NCBI RefSeq assembly: GCF_022803015.1
Contig: NZ_JAFKON010000010.1
Location: forward strand, 1 to 64,000
From: Arthrobacter humicola
GTDB lineage: Bacteria > Actinomycetota > Actinomycetes > Actinomycetales > Micrococcaceae
DNA: 64,000 bases
Direction: 5' to 3'
Both the position numbers and the translations under genes were made by a program. Each line of letters opens with the position of its first letter. The first letter of the stretch is position 1. Below are positions 7,790 to 16,436 of this stretch, piece by piece. The notes under the pieces are model-generated. The model searched no databases. It was not told the origin of the DNA and worked only from the letters and a program-made list of their open reading frames with translations.

Positions 7790-8965
7790 ATGAGGGCACT
7801 TACCTGGCAGGGAAAGCGGTCGGTCAGCGTGGAGATGGTTCCGGATCCGGTCATTGAGAAGGGCACGGACGCCATCGTCAGGATCACTTCATCGGCCATA
7901 TGCGGCTCGGACCTCCACCTGTACGAGGTCCTTGGCCCCTACATGAAGGCCGGCGACATCCTGGGGCACGAACCCATGGGCATCGTTGAGGAGGTCGGCT
8001 CCGAGGTCAGGAACCTCAAGCCGGGCGACAGGGTGGTCATCCCCTTCAACATCTCCTGCGGCCATTGCTGGATGTGCAAACAGGGGCTGCAGTCCCAGTG
8101 TGAAACCACCCAGGTCCATGCCCACAACAGCGGGGCGAGCCTGTTCGGGTTCTCCGAGCTCTACGGGTCGGTCCCCGGTGGACAGGCGGAGTACCTGCGA
8201 GTGCCCTACGCCGACTACGGGCCGATAAAGGTCGGGCACGAACTGCCCGATGAGCGGTACCTCTACCTCTCCGATATTCTTCCCACCGCCTGGCAGGGAG
8301 TGAAATACGCCGATGTCCCCGCGGGCGGCACACTGGCCGTCTTTGGGCTCGGCCCGGTGGGGCAGTTCGCCAGCCGGGTCGGTCGACACCTCGGCCAGCG
8401 CGTCATCGCCATCGAACCGGTTCCGGAACGCCGCCGCATGGCCGAGCGGCACGGGGTGGAAACGATCGATTTCACAGAGGACGTCAGTGACCAGCTTCGC
8501 GATATGACGGATGGAAGGGGCCCTGACGCGGTCGTCGACGCCGTCGGCATGGAAGCGCACAATTCGCCCGTCGGCGCCTTTGCGCAGAATGCGGTGGGGC
8601 TCTTGCCGGATGCCTTGGCAAAGAAGGCCATGGAGACTGCGGGCGTAGACCGCATGACGGTCCTCCATGCAGCGATCGACTCCGTGCGCCGGGGAGGCAC
8701 CGTTTCGCTAAGCGGGGTGTACGGGGGTACAGCGAGCCCCATGCCCCTGCTGAGCATGTTCGACAAGCAGATCCAACTCCGGATGGGCCAGTGCAACGTC
8801 CGCCGGTGGACGGACGAGCTGCTCCCGCTCGTGGAAGATTCCGCAGACCCGCTCGGCGTCATGGACCTGAAGACTCACGAGGTCGACCTCGACGGTGCCG
8901 CGGCCGCCTACGAGATCTTCCAGAAAAAGGAAGACGGCTGCATCAAGGTGGTCCTGAAGCCGTAG
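7790..8965 (+). CDS. Zinc-dependent alcohol dehydrogenase, formaldehyde-dehydrogenase-like
   Basis: 391 residues from the ATG at 7790, which follows AAGGAG; an in-frame ATG at 7736 lacks a site. Medium-chain dehydrogenase: ICGSDLHLY and LGHEPMG carry the catalytic-zinc Cys and His/Glu, the structural-zinc cysteines are in CGHCWMCKQGLQSQC, and LAVFGLGPVGQFASRVG is the nucleotide-binding glycine motif. The insert (VDAVGMEAHNSPVGAF) resembles the glutathione-independent formaldehyde dehydrogenase subgroup, so oxidation of formaldehyde or another small alcohol is likely but unproven. It stands alone, closed by a strong hairpin. Confidence 0.9.
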   Translation: MRALTWQGKRSVSVEMVPDPVIEKGTDAIVRITSSAICGSDLHLYEVLGPYMKAGDILGHEPMGIVEEVGSEVRNLKPGDRVVIPFNISCGHCWMCKQGLQSQCETTQVHAHNSGASLFGFSELYGSVPGGQAEYLRVPYADYGPIKVGHELPDERYLYLSDILPTAWQGVKYADVPAGGTLAVFGLGPVGQFASRVGRHLGQRVIAIEPVPERRRMAERHGVETIDFTEDVSDQLRDMTDGRGPDAVVDAVGMEAHNSPVGAFAQNAVGLLPDALAKKAMETAGVDRMTVLHAAIDSVRRGGTVSLSGVYGGTASPMPLLSMFDKQIQLRMGQCNVRRWTDELLPLVEDSADPLGVMDLKTHEVDLDGAAAAYEIFQKKEDGCIKVVLKP

Positions 8966-9024
8966 CGAAGATGCCCCCGCTCCGGGAGATCTCCTCAGGT
9001 CTTCCGTCAGCCGGACCCAAGCGC

Positions 9025-9062
9025 AGCTGGGCTCCCCATTCGACCGGAACGGGAGCCCAGCT
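9025..9062. terminator. Terminator hairpin between convergent genes
   Basis: Perfect 12-base arms AGCTGGGCTCCC / GGGAGCCCAGCT around a 14-base loop, between the alcohol dehydrogenase and VOC genes. A lone half of palindrome family 1 follows (9084-9101). Confidence 0.75.
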
Positions 9063-9118
9063 AGGCGACCTCGGTGAAGAGGAATCCCGCCGTCGTCCGC
9101 TTGTGTGTGAAACGGCCG

Positions 9119-9511
9119 CTATTCGCCGGCGGGTTGGAATAACTCGACAACGTTCCCGGACGGGTCCTCCAGCAGGATCTGCTGTCCGCCTGGGCCCTTG
9201 ACAATGTCGTTCCGGAACGTGACGCCTGCGCCGCGCAACCGCTCCACTTCGGCCGCGATATCGCCCACGATGAGGTGAATGCGGTTCCACCCTCCCGGCA
9301 CGGGCACCGTGCCGTCCGGCATGGGACGGCCTGCCGAGCTGGCCGGCCCGCTCAGGAGGAGCCGCAACCGGCCGCGGGTGACGTCGGCGAACGCCGGCGC
9401 GGCGCTCATCCTGACGGTGAATCCGAGATGCGTTGTATAGAAGTCGACCGCGGCATCGACGTCGGCCACCATGTACCGGACGCTCACCAGCTCCGTAAGG
9501 TCGTTGGGCAT
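9119..9511 (-). CDS. VOC-family (glyoxalase/bleomycin-resistance fold) protein
   Basis: 130 residues, the size of a single-domain vicinal-oxygen-chelate protein with two beta-alpha-beta-beta-beta repeats. Family features are VRYMVADVDAAVDFY at the start of repeat one and NRIHLIVGDI at repeat two, ending in ILLEDPSGNVVELFQP. The glutamate/histidine metal ligands appear partly present (H in repeat two, E near the end). Such proteins are dioxygenases, lyases or drug-binding proteins; the substrate cannot be told. Convergent with the alcohol dehydrogenase and same strand as the NYN gene 104 bases upstream. Confidence 0.85.
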   Translation of the reverse strand: MPNDLTELVSVRYMVADVDAAVDFYTTHLGFTVRMSAAPAFADVTRGRLRLLLSGPASSAGRPMPDGTVPVPGGWNRIHLIVGDIAAEVERLRGAGVTFRNDIVKGPGGQQILLEDPSGNVVELFQPAGE

Positions 9512-9614
9512 TTTCAGCTCCTTTCCGAATTCGTTTGGTTGGTGCTCGATGTAGATAGATCAAACTGTCGATCTGTTTCGCACCCAGCGCAAGCCCACGA
9601 CGGCGGGAGGTTCG

Positions 9615-10874
9615 CTACGCCCGGGAGGCGCCGGGGCCGGACTCCAGCAGCCCGCCGCCGGCCCAGCGCCTGAGCGCGAGCTTTTCGGCGTCGTCGAACT
9701 CCATGAGGGCCAGCCGGCACAGCTCTTCCACGTTTCGGGTCCACGCGGCAGCGAGTTCCCGCGCTGAAATCTCCCCTGCGAGGGAGCCACCGGCGTACAC
9801 CACGCCCTGGATCACGAAGTTGACGGCAGAGCGGGACACCGGCTGCCCGGCCGCCACGCAGTCGTCCCGAACGGAGCGTGCCAATTCGCTGCGGTTGCCC
9901 GAATGGTCGCGCAGCTTCGCCGCCAGGGACAGGAAGACCTGTCTGAACTGTTCTGCCGACAGCGCCGGAACGTCCGTGACCCGGGTGACCTGCTCCTCGA
10001 TCGCGGGCCGGGCGTCTGAGGCCAGCGAGGAGGGCTCCGGGGAAAACCGCTTCGCGTCCCACACCCAGCCGGGCGACGGCGTGGACGAGTATTGGACGCC
10101 CTGGCCGATCTGGGCGATCCAGGCCCCGAACTTGCCGTGGCCGCCCCAATCTGTCTTCAGCGACGGGTCCGCGGTCAGGGCCCGGTGCGCCGCGACCGCT
10201 CCCGTGACCGGACCCGGCGCGGCCTGCACCAGGGCCCGGACCTCGTCGGCGGCCGACGTCGCGGACCCGGGCGTGCCCGGGACGGTGCGGATCGGGGCGC
10301 CAAGTCCGGCGGACGGGACCATGCGGGGGATGCCGGCCGCTGTCCCGTTGAGGATTGCCACGAAATCGTGGGACTCCACCACGCTGTCGGCCATCTCCCG
10401 GTACGCGAATGCCACAGCGCCGGCAGCGATGACGGTGGTCATCCGGTCGGCCGCCCGGAACCTCTGGACCAGCGAGGTGAAGTCGGCGTCCGCAGACGCG
10501 ACGAAGAACTCCTCAACGTGTGCCGCGCCGGCCAGGGCATCCATTGCGTCCAGCACCAGGTTGATATCGGTGCTGGACTTGCCCCGCTGGGTCAGGGAGG
10601 GGCAGTCGATCACGCGGAAGCCCGCGCGGGTCCAGTACGGCCGGTACTTGGAGTAGATCACCGGATTGAGATAGCAGTTACGGATCAGGAAGCGCCGGGA
10701 TTCTTCGCCCGCGCCGCCGGCGGCCAGCGCCTCCGTCCAGTGCTTGGGGTCCTCGGCGAATCTCTTCGCGGCCGCCGGGTCCAAGGCCATCAGGCCCGTA
10801 TAGACGTTGTCGAAGTCCACGAACATCGCGGCACGGATGCCAGGCCGCCGGGAATGGGGGAGGGGTTCACTCAT
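9615..10874 (-). CDS. NYN-domain (PIN-like) RNase-type protein
   Basis: 419 residues. The N-terminal NYN domain (about 14-175) shows the acidic residues of the PIN/FLAP fold: AMFVDFDNVYTG, then SSTDINLVLDAMD, then VASADADFTSLV. Members of this LabA/NYN family are metal-dependent ribonucleases or RNA-binding proteins. Residues 210-390 hold two similar helical segments (ADEVRALVQAA... and AEQFRQVFLSL...), probably OST-HTH/LOTUS-like RNA-binding modules, which often accompany NYN domains; this part is inference. A cytoplasmic RNA-processing or quality-control role is likely. Confidence 0.85.
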   Translation of the reverse strand: MSEPLPHSRRPGIRAAMFVDFDNVYTGLMALDPAAAKRFAEDPKHWTEALAAGGAGEESRRFLIRNCYLNPVIYSKYRPYWTRAGFRVIDCPSLTQRGKSSTDINLVLDAMDALAGAAHVEEFFVASADADFTSLVQRFRAADRMTTVIAAGAVAFAYREMADSVVESHDFVAILNGTAAGIPRMVPSAGLGAPIRTVPGTPGSATSAADEVRALVQAAPGPVTGAVAAHRALTADPSLKTDWGGHGKFGAWIAQIGQGVQYSSTPSPGWVWDAKRFSPEPSSLASDARPAIEEQVTRVTDVPALSAEQFRQVFLSLAAKLRDHSGNRSELARSVRDDCVAAGQPVSRSAVNFVIQGVVYAGGSLAGEISARELAAAWTRNVEELCRLALMEFDDAEKLALRRWAGGGLLESGPGASRA

Positions 10875-10979
10875 CGGCTCAGTGTGCCAGCAGGAGGGCG
10901 GCGCGGGCCAGAGGTGCCCGCTTGGTTGCCCATTTGCCGTCGTGTGCCGGACCTCCTGGCGGGAACAGGAGGTCCATAG

Positions 10980-11288
10980 GTGTGTCCGGGATCAGCCGCG
11001 CGCGCCACGCTCCTGCGGGAAGCCGACACCCCGGGCCACGCGGCCGGCGACCAGGTCCTGGAACACGTGGCGCTGATGCTCTCCCAGGCCGTGCGCGGCG
11101 CGGACACCGTCACCATCGGGGGGAGCGAGCTCCGGCTGGGCATGTCCGTTGGCCAGGCGGAAACGGCTGTACCGGCGGACGCCGATTCGGCCGCGCACAA
11201 AGAACTGGCCACGGCCCTGCTGCTGGCCGCAGATCAGGACATACACCGCGTCAAGACGGAAATGCGCGGGGCCGTGTGCACCGGTTGA
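10980..11288 (+). pseudogene. GGDEF-domain remnant lacking the active-site loop
   Basis: The 102-residue frame matches parts of a diguanylate cyclase domain: GHAAGDQVLEHVALMLSQAV (like GHxxGDxVLxxVAxxL), then RGADTV, then ELRLGMSVGQA and ADQDIHRVKTEMRG, the usual end of a GGDEF domain. The 30-40 residues that should lie between RGADTV and the SVG strand, including the GGDEF motif itself, are absent, and there is no sensor domain or good ribosome-binding site. It cannot make cyclic-di-GMP. It lies in the gap divergent from the NYN gene and ends at the hairpin at 11308. Confidence 0.6.
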
Positions 11289-11307
11289 TCCGCGGGCTTT
11301 AACGCCA

Positions 11308-11345
11308 AACGACGACGGCGGGAGGTGGCTCCCGCCGTCGTCGTT
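11308..11345. terminator. Bidirectional terminator hairpin, copy of palindrome family 1
   Basis: Perfect 17-base arms (AACGACGACGGCGGGAG and complement) around GTGG, between the GGDEF remnant and the convergent small ORF at 11371. Same core as the copies at 3216, 7503 and 32186. Confidence 0.8.
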
Positions 11346-11370
11346 CGGCCTTGCTGCCTGGAACCCGGGC

Positions 11371-11550
11371 TTAGGCGCCGTGGTTCAGGCTGAGGGTGAA
11401 GGTGTTCGGGCCACTGGCGTGGACCGCGATGTTGCTCTTGGCGGTGTTGTGGCGCTCGGAGAGCTCGTGGACCAGCGCGTCCAGCTCGTGGTGCATGGTG
11501 GAGCGGTCCCAGAGCTTGTGGGTTACAGAGTTGGCAGTTTCAAACGTCAT
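11371..11550 (-). CDS. Small ORF, 59 residues, unknown function
   Basis: A 59-residue reading frame on the minus strand: it starts MTFETANSVTHKLWDRS, has an amphipathic helical centre (HHELDALVHELSERHN) and ends FTLSLNHGA. GGAAG lies about nine bases before the ATG. It fills the space up to the convergent hairpin at 11308, and its codon third positions are mostly G or C, as in real genes here. The strand-helix-strand layout vaguely resembles small ribosome- or stress-associated proteins, but no family is claimed. Confidence 0.55.
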   Translation of the reverse strand: MTFETANSVTHKLWDRSTMHHELDALVHELSERHNTAKSNIAVHASGPNTFTLSLNHGA

Positions 11551-11915
11551 TGTTCAGTGCTTCCATTTCATGAATCCGGATGTCCGGCTGCCGCACCGAT
11601 GCGGAGCCGCCGTAGGGGCCAAACCAGGAACGCCTGAGACCGTGGGCAGCTCTGCGAGCTCACCGGTTTGGCCTCATTGCGTCCACCAGGATGGGTGCCC
11701 GGCGTTTACTGCGGACGCGGAACGTCGCAGGAATTCGTCAGGCTGCACCGGCAGGAACGTCGCAGTCCCTGCCTTGCCTTTCCATAGTGCACAGCGCCGC
11801 GCGGGCGGCTCAAGCCAGATGGCGAAATATGCGCGTGAGACTCATCACAGCCGCTGTGCCGGAACGTGGACGGCGACGACGGCACCCCAGTCCAGCGCGG
11901 ACGGTTCAGCGCGGT
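11551..11915. other. Intergenic region with no supported gene (365 bases)
   Basis: Between the small ORF and the antiporter stop. Short open frames exist but have no ribosome-binding site or coding bias. Nothing else recognised. The promoter of the 59-residue ORF should be at its left end. Confidence 0.4.
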
Positions 11916-13211
11916 CTAGGGACGGGACCGCTTTGACCGAAAATGCGGAGGGTGGATGTGCATGCGGCTCAGCCCCCGGGCGGGGGCCGGAGAGACCGGT
12001 ACCGGTCCGCCGGGCTCCGGCCCGGCAGCGGCAGCGGCCCGTCCGTAGCGGGCAGCCAACGGTGCGGCGCTGAAGCCGTGGGCCAGTACGCTGAGCAGTA
12101 CGGTGGCGGCGATGACGGCCACAGCCTGATCGGACACTGGTCCAAGGGCTTCCAGCGCCAGCAGCGCGAACACGAGGGACGCCAGCCCGCGCGGGCCGAA
12201 CCAGCCCACGAACAGGACGGTCTTCCGGTCGAGGCCGGCGCCAATCGAGGCCAGCGCCACCGGCAGCATGCGCACCACCGTGAGGCTAAGCACGGCATAC
12301 GCGATGGTCAGGGGGAGGGAGTGCTCCAGCATGATCGGCACGGTGATGGCTCCGAACGCCAGCCACACGAGCAGGGACACCAGGCCGCTCATCTGCTCAA
12401 CGAAGGCCAGCTCGGCCGGCCCCCGTTCCCCGGCGCAGGTGCCGAACGCCAGCCCGGCGCAGAACGCGGCGACGAAGCCGTTGCCGCCCACCGCGAGTGC
12501 GGCGCTGTAGGAAAGCAGGCTCAGGGCCAGGACGCCGATGCCGGCGAAGTCCTCGGTTGCGGTCCCGCGCCGGCGGGCCAGCTGGAGCAGCCACCCTCCC
12601 GCGGCGCCGGCCGCTGCGCCGACGCCGGCGCCGATGAGCAGCTCCATGGCCGCGCTGCCTGGGCCTTCGGCGCTCTCCAGGCCTGCTGCGGCGGCCGCGC
12701 CGGCGATGGCGAGCATGACGACCGGGGTGGCGATGCCGTCGTTGAGGCCGCTTTCGACCGTGATCAGCTGGCGGATCCGCGACGGCACCGCCGGATTCGT
12801 CACCACGGGTATTCCGAGTGCGGCGTCGGTAGGGGCAAGCGCGGCGCCGACGAGGAGGGCCAGCCAGAACCCGAACTGGGGAAAGAACCAGGCGGCCAGG
12901 GCCCACCCGAACACAATCGTCAGCGGCAGGCCGACTCCCAGCAGCCGCACGTAGCGGCTCACGTCCCGGCGCAATTGCTGGAGCGGCAGGCGGGCGGCGT
13001 CGGAGAAGAGCACCCACACCAGGGTGACCTCGACAACCGGGGTGATACTCGCCAGGGGCGACGGGCCACTGACCAGCCCGGACCAGGCCAGGGCTGCGCC
13101 GACAGCGGTGAACACAATGGGAGCGGTCAGGTCCGCCTGCTGCAGCCGCGCCGACACCAGCGCCCACGCGAACAGGAGGGCGGTGATGAGGACAATGACC
13201 GTCAGCTCCAT
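11916..13211 (-). CDS. Cation/proton antiporter (CPA, NhaP/KefB-like)
   Basis: About 431 residues with roughly a dozen hydrophobic segments. The core shows the family's ion-binding region: LAPTDAALGIPVV in one helix and ESGLNDGIATPVVM in another (the Asn-Asp pair of electroneutral exchangers), with GWFGPRGLASLVF near the end. It exchanges Na+ or K+ for protons across the membrane for pH and salt balance. The start is set at the ATG of MELTVIVLI; an upstream GTG (13256) would add 15 polar residues. No regulatory TrkA domain is attached, and the proline-rich tail is short. Confidence 0.9.
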   Translation of the reverse strand: MELTVIVLITALLFAWALVSARLQQADLTAPIVFTAVGAALAWSGLVSGPSPLASITPVVEVTLVWVLFSDAARLPLQQLRRDVSRYVRLLGVGLPLTIVFGWALAAWFFPQFGFWLALLVGAALAPTDAALGIPVVTNPAVPSRIRQLITVESGLNDGIATPVVMLAIAGAAAAAGLESAEGPGSAAMELLIGAGVGAAAGAAGGWLLQLARRRGTATEDFAGIGVLALSLLSYSAALAVGGNGFVAAFCAGLAFGTCAGERGPAELAFVEQMSGLVSLLVWLAFGAITVPIMLEHSLPLTIAYAVLSLTVVRMLPVALASIGAGLDRKTVLFVGWFGPRGLASLVFALLALEALGPVSDQAVAVIAATVLLSVLAHGFSAAPLAARYGRAAAAAGPEPGGPVPVSPAPARGLSRMHIHPPHFRSKRSRP

Positions 13212-13368
13212 GACGGATCGGCGCCCGTTTCCGTGGGTGCCGCGTGAGGTCGGCACGATTCCAGCAGCCGGATGCGTCCGCCCACAGGGATCACGCTCCC
13301 TCCGCCAATTGCACTAAACGTTCCCCTGCAGTTCAGTGAATCCGCCGGCCCGGGACCGCGCCAGAGAA

Positions 13369-14454
13369 CTAAGCCCTGTCCTGTTCCTGCGCCGGCGGTG
13401 CCGCGACCGAGCCGCGGCGGATCAGTGCGGCCGTGAATGTCGGTGCGGCCGCCGGTGCCTTGCGGCCTTCGATCTGCCGGATCAGGGCTGAGGCGGCGGC
13501 TACGCCCATGTCGTAGACAGGCTGGGCGATGACCGTGAGCGGGGGCGTGGTCAGGCGCGTCCAGGCGAAGTCGTCATACATGAGGAAGGAGACATCATCC
13601 GGAATGGAGAGGCCGAGCTCGTGGATCGCTTCCACCACGCTGAGGCCGATCAGCCCGTCGGAGGCGATGATCGCCGTCGCCGGGTCAGGGCGCTGCACCA
13701 GCTCGCGGGTGATCTTCTTGATGGACTCGTCGTCGCCGGCGTTGAGGCGGATCAGATCGACGGGCAGCTCCAGCCCCGCCTCCTCGAACGCGCGTTTCAT
13801 GCCGTCGCGCCGGTCCGAGATCTGGGACGAGTCCAGCTGCAAGCCGTCGTGGTACGGTCCGGCCGTCTTGAGGGTGGAAATGAAGGCGATCCTCCGGTGG
13901 CCGGACTTGAGCAAATAGCTGGTGGATTCATGGGAGATGTCCTCCATGTCCACCGCCACGGTGTCGACGTCGAGCCCTGGCGCCTTGCGGTCCAAAAGGA
14001 CCAGCGGACGGCCGGATTCGTGAACGCGCCGTAAATGTTGCGTTTCCACGGAGGACGCGGGTGCCACGATCAGGCCGTCAACGCGCTTGTCGAGGAGCAC
14101 CCTGACGGCGTCGATTTCCGCCTCGGTATCCTCGTCCGTATTGATCAGGATGACATTGAATCCACTCCGCTTGGCGGTGTCCGTAATGCCCCGCGTGGCC
14201 AGGCCGAAATGGGGGTTTTCAATGTCGCCGACCACCACCCCGATGGTGTGCGATTTCCCGGTGTTCATGCTGCGGGCGAGCTCGTTGGGCCGGTACTCCA
14301 GTTCCTCGGCGGCAGCCAGCACCCGCTCACGCACGTCGTCGCTCACGGCCCCGTAGTTGCCCAGGGCGCGGGCGGCCTGGGCCTTGGAAACCTGGGCTGC
14401 TTTGGCGACGTCGGCGACAGTGACATCGCGGCGCCGGGAAGCATCACTATTCAT
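13369..14454 (-). CDS. LacI-family transcriptional regulator of the adjacent ABC/oxidase operon
   Basis: 361 residues from the ATG at 14454. The N-terminal LacI helix-turn-helix is [20 protein letters not shown], with the hinge [20 protein letters not shown], followed by a periplasmic-binding-protein-like sensor domain to the end. The recognition helix reads SKAQAAR rather than the common S-x-x-TVSR, which should give a distinctive operator. It is divergent from the transporter operon; two 14-base inverted operator-like sites lie between them (14520-14558). Probably represses the operon until an imported sugar-amine ligand is present. Confidence 0.92.
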   Translation of the reverse strand: MNSDASRRRDVTVADVAKAAQVSKAQAARALGNYGAVSDDVRERVLAAAEELEYRPNELARSMNTGKSHTIGVVVGDIENPHFGLATRGITDTAKRSGFNVILINTDEDTEAEIDAVRVLLDKRVDGLIVAPASSVETQHLRRVHESGRPLVLLDRKAPGLDVDTVAVDMEDISHESTSYLLKSGHRRIAFISTLKTAGPYHDGLQLDSSQISDRRDGMKRAFEEAGLELPVDLIRLNAGDDESIKKITRELVQRPDPATAIIASDGLIGLSVVEAIHELGLSIPDDVSFLMYDDFAWTRLTTPPLTVIAQPVYDMGVAAASALIRQIEGRKAPAAAPTFTAALIRRGSVAAPPAQEQDRA

Positions 14455-14519
14455 TACGGCCTTTCGTAGCGGACCCTTGACGCCTGATGTGGCTTCGATT
14501 ACATTTCTAGCAATCGATG

Positions 14520-14558
14520 TGAGTCCGGTCTCAATCCTAGGGACTGAGACCGGACTCA
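14520..14558. promoter_or_regulatory. Paired LacI-type operators
   Basis: TGAGTCCGGTCTCA (14520-14533) and its exact reverse complement TGAGACCGGACTCA (14545-14558), 11 bases apart. Each fits TGAGNCCGGNCTCA with the central CG typical of LacI-family sites. They lie between the divergent LacI gene and the binding-protein gene. Confidence 0.75.
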
Positions 14559-14659
14559 GCAAGACTTCCATCGACAAAGTCCCACTCCACGGGGCCCACT
14601 GCCTGCTTGCCCCGCTGCTCACCCCCACGATTGGAAACGCTGTGAACACAGGAAACAAA

Positions 14660-15505
14660 ATGCGCCCCGGGGCGCTCATCGCCGCTGCTGTTGCCGCGGT
14701 CCTGGCACTCTCCGGCTGCGGAGGCAGCTCATCCGCCTCGTCCTCGCCGGCGGACAACCCCTACGGCCTGATTGAAGCCGGCACCATCCGCGTTGCCAGC
14801 CTGGGTGATTCGAAGCCCTATACCTTTGCCGACGCCCAGGGCAACTTCACCGGCTTCGACGTCGAGCTCTTCAAAGACGTCGCCCACCGCGCCGGAGTCG
14901 ACAAGGTCGTCTTCACCGGACAGGACTTCTCCGGACTGCTCGCCGCCGTCTCCAACGGCCAGTTCGACGCCGGCGTTGCGGCTATCGGCATCACGGACAA
15001 GCGCAAACAAACCGTCGACTTCTCCGATGGCTACCTGGCCGGCTACCTGACCGTCATCACCACGAAGACCTCGGGCATCACCGGCGCCGACGGTCTCGGC
15101 GGAAAGCGACTCGGCGTCGTGCAGGGAACGCTGCAGGAGGCTTACGCGGTCAAGAACTTCACCTCCGCGAGCCTGGTGCGCTTCCCGGACAACAACACCG
15201 CGATCGCCGCCGTCAACAGTGGATCCGTTGATGCACACTTCCTGGACTACGAGGCCGCCAAGGCCTACGAAACGCAGTATGGGCTGATCAGCGCCGCGGA
15301 CATCCCGTCCTTCGACGCTCCCGCCGGCTTCGCCGTGGCCAAGGGCAAAACCGCTTTCAGGGACGCCCTCAACAAGGGCCTTGCCGCAGCCATGGAGGAC
15401 GGCACCTGGAAGAAGCTCTACCAGAAGTGGTTCCCGGGCTCCCCGATGCCCGAGCAGTACCTGCCCAAGGCCGAGCAGACGGCCAGCCCCACACCCAGCA
15501 AGTAA
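14660..15505 (+). CDS. Polar-amino-acid-type ABC transporter substrate-binding lipoprotein
   Basis: 281 residues from the ATG at 14660, preceded by AGGAAA. A lipoprotein signal ends at the lipobox LALSGC, so the protein is anchored outside the membrane. The mature part is a family-3 solute-binding protein: [52 protein letters not shown] and a FAVAKGK stretch are standard landmarks. Such proteins bind amino acids, opines or related amines. First gene of the operon that runs to 19475; a strong hairpin follows its stop. Confidence 0.92.
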   Translation: MRPGALIAAAVAAVLALSGCGGSSSASSSPADNPYGLIEAGTIRVASLGDSKPYTFADAQGNFTGFDVELFKDVAHRAGVDKVVFTGQDFSGLLAAVSNGQFDAGVAAIGITDKRKQTVDFSDGYLAGYLTVITTKTSGITGADGLGGKRLGVVQGTLQEAYAVKNFTSASLVRFPDNNTAIAAVNSGSVDAHFLDYEAAKAYETQYGLISAADIPSFDAPAGFAVAKGKTAFRDALNKGLAAAMEDGTWKKLYQKWFPGSPMPEQYLPKAEQTASPTPSK

Positions 15506-15584
15506 GGCCCAGCCAGTAAGCGGCCGGCAACCAATATGCCCCGAACCATCGGCACGTCCGGCACATAGCCCGGCTCCCACCTGA

Positions 15585-15615
15585 CCGGGCGGGCCGCACT
15601 GCGCGGCCCGCCCGG
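15585..15615. terminator. Intra-operon GC hairpin after the binding-protein gene
   Basis: Perfect 13-base arms CCGGGCGGGCCGC / GCGGCCCGCCCGG around ACTGC, with no T-run. Between a binding-protein gene and its permease, such a structure usually protects the upstream message or partly terminates, making more binding protein than permease. Confidence 0.65.
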
Positions 15616-15647
15616 GTTCCACAAGCTACCTACGTCTGAGAGCAACC

Positions 15648-16436
15648 ATGGACTGGTTAAGCACCATCACCCGCACCTTCTTCGACTTCGGCGCAATGGC
15701 CGAGGTCCTGCCCCAGCTTCTGGGAGTCGGTCTCCTCAATACCCTCATCATCTCCGTTGCGGCGACCATCATCGGCGTTGCCCTCGGCATGGTCGTCGCC
15801 GTGATGGGGATATCTCCCTCGCGGTGGCTTCGGGTTCCGGCCCGGATCTACACGGACCTCTTCCGCGGACTCCCCGCCATCCTGACCATCCTGCTGATCG
15901 GCCAGGGTTTCGCCCGCTTCAGCCAATCGATCTTCGGCCCCTCGCCCTACCCCCTGGGGATCATCGCCCTGAGCCTGATCGCCAGCGCCTACATCGGTGA
16001 GATCTTCCGCGCCGGTATCCAGAGCGTGGACAAAGGCCAGGGTGAGGCCTGCCGCGCGCTGGGCATGAGCTACGCGAAGTCCATGGCCCTGGTGGTGGTT
16101 CCGCAAGGCGTCCGCCGGGTCCTGCCGGCGCTGGTGAACCAGTTCATCGCGATCGTCAAGGACTCCTCGCTGGTCTATTTCCTGGGCCTGCTGGTCACGG
16201 AACGCGAGCTCTTCCGCGTGGGCCAGGACGCCGCCGTGCTTTCCGGCAACCTCTCGCCCCTGGTCATGGCCGGCATCTTCTACCTGCTGATCACGGTTCC
16301 CCTGACCCATCTGGTCAATTACTTCGATAACCGCTTCCGCACCGGCCGACGCCGCCCCGCTGCACCGAGCAGCGGTCTCAAGGAAGTCAAAGAACTCGCC
16401 GCGGCTTCACCGCTGACCACCGGGAGCAACACATGA
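15648..16436 (+). CDS. Amino-acid-type ABC transporter permease
   Basis: 262 residues with about five membrane helices, in the HisMQ/GlnP family of polar-amino-acid permeases. The cytoplasmic coupling loop is visible as GEACRALGMSYAKSMALVVVPQ (the EAA-G motif region), and TDLFRGLPAIL matches the typical family loop. It forms the membrane channel with a partner copy of itself, since no second permease gene is present. ATGA overlap with the ATPase gene indicates coupled translation. The C-terminal 30 residues are polar and variable. Confidence 0.92.
   Translation: MDWLSTITRTFFDFGAMAEVLPQLLGVGLLNTLIISVAATIIGVALGMVVAVMGISPSRWLRVPARIYTDLFRGLPAILTILLIGQGFARFSQSIFGPSPYPLGIIALSLIASAYIGEIFRAGIQSVDKGQGEACRALGMSYAKSMALVVVPQGVRRVLPALVNQFIAIVKDSSLVYFLGLLVTERELFRVGQDAAVLSGNLSPLVMAGIFYLLITVPLTHLVNYFDNRFRTGRRRPAAPSSGLKEVKELAAASPLTTGSNT

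Noticed and set aside
11943-13247. 434-residue + strand frame over the antiporter
   Set aside because: Reverse shadow of a clear membrane transporter.
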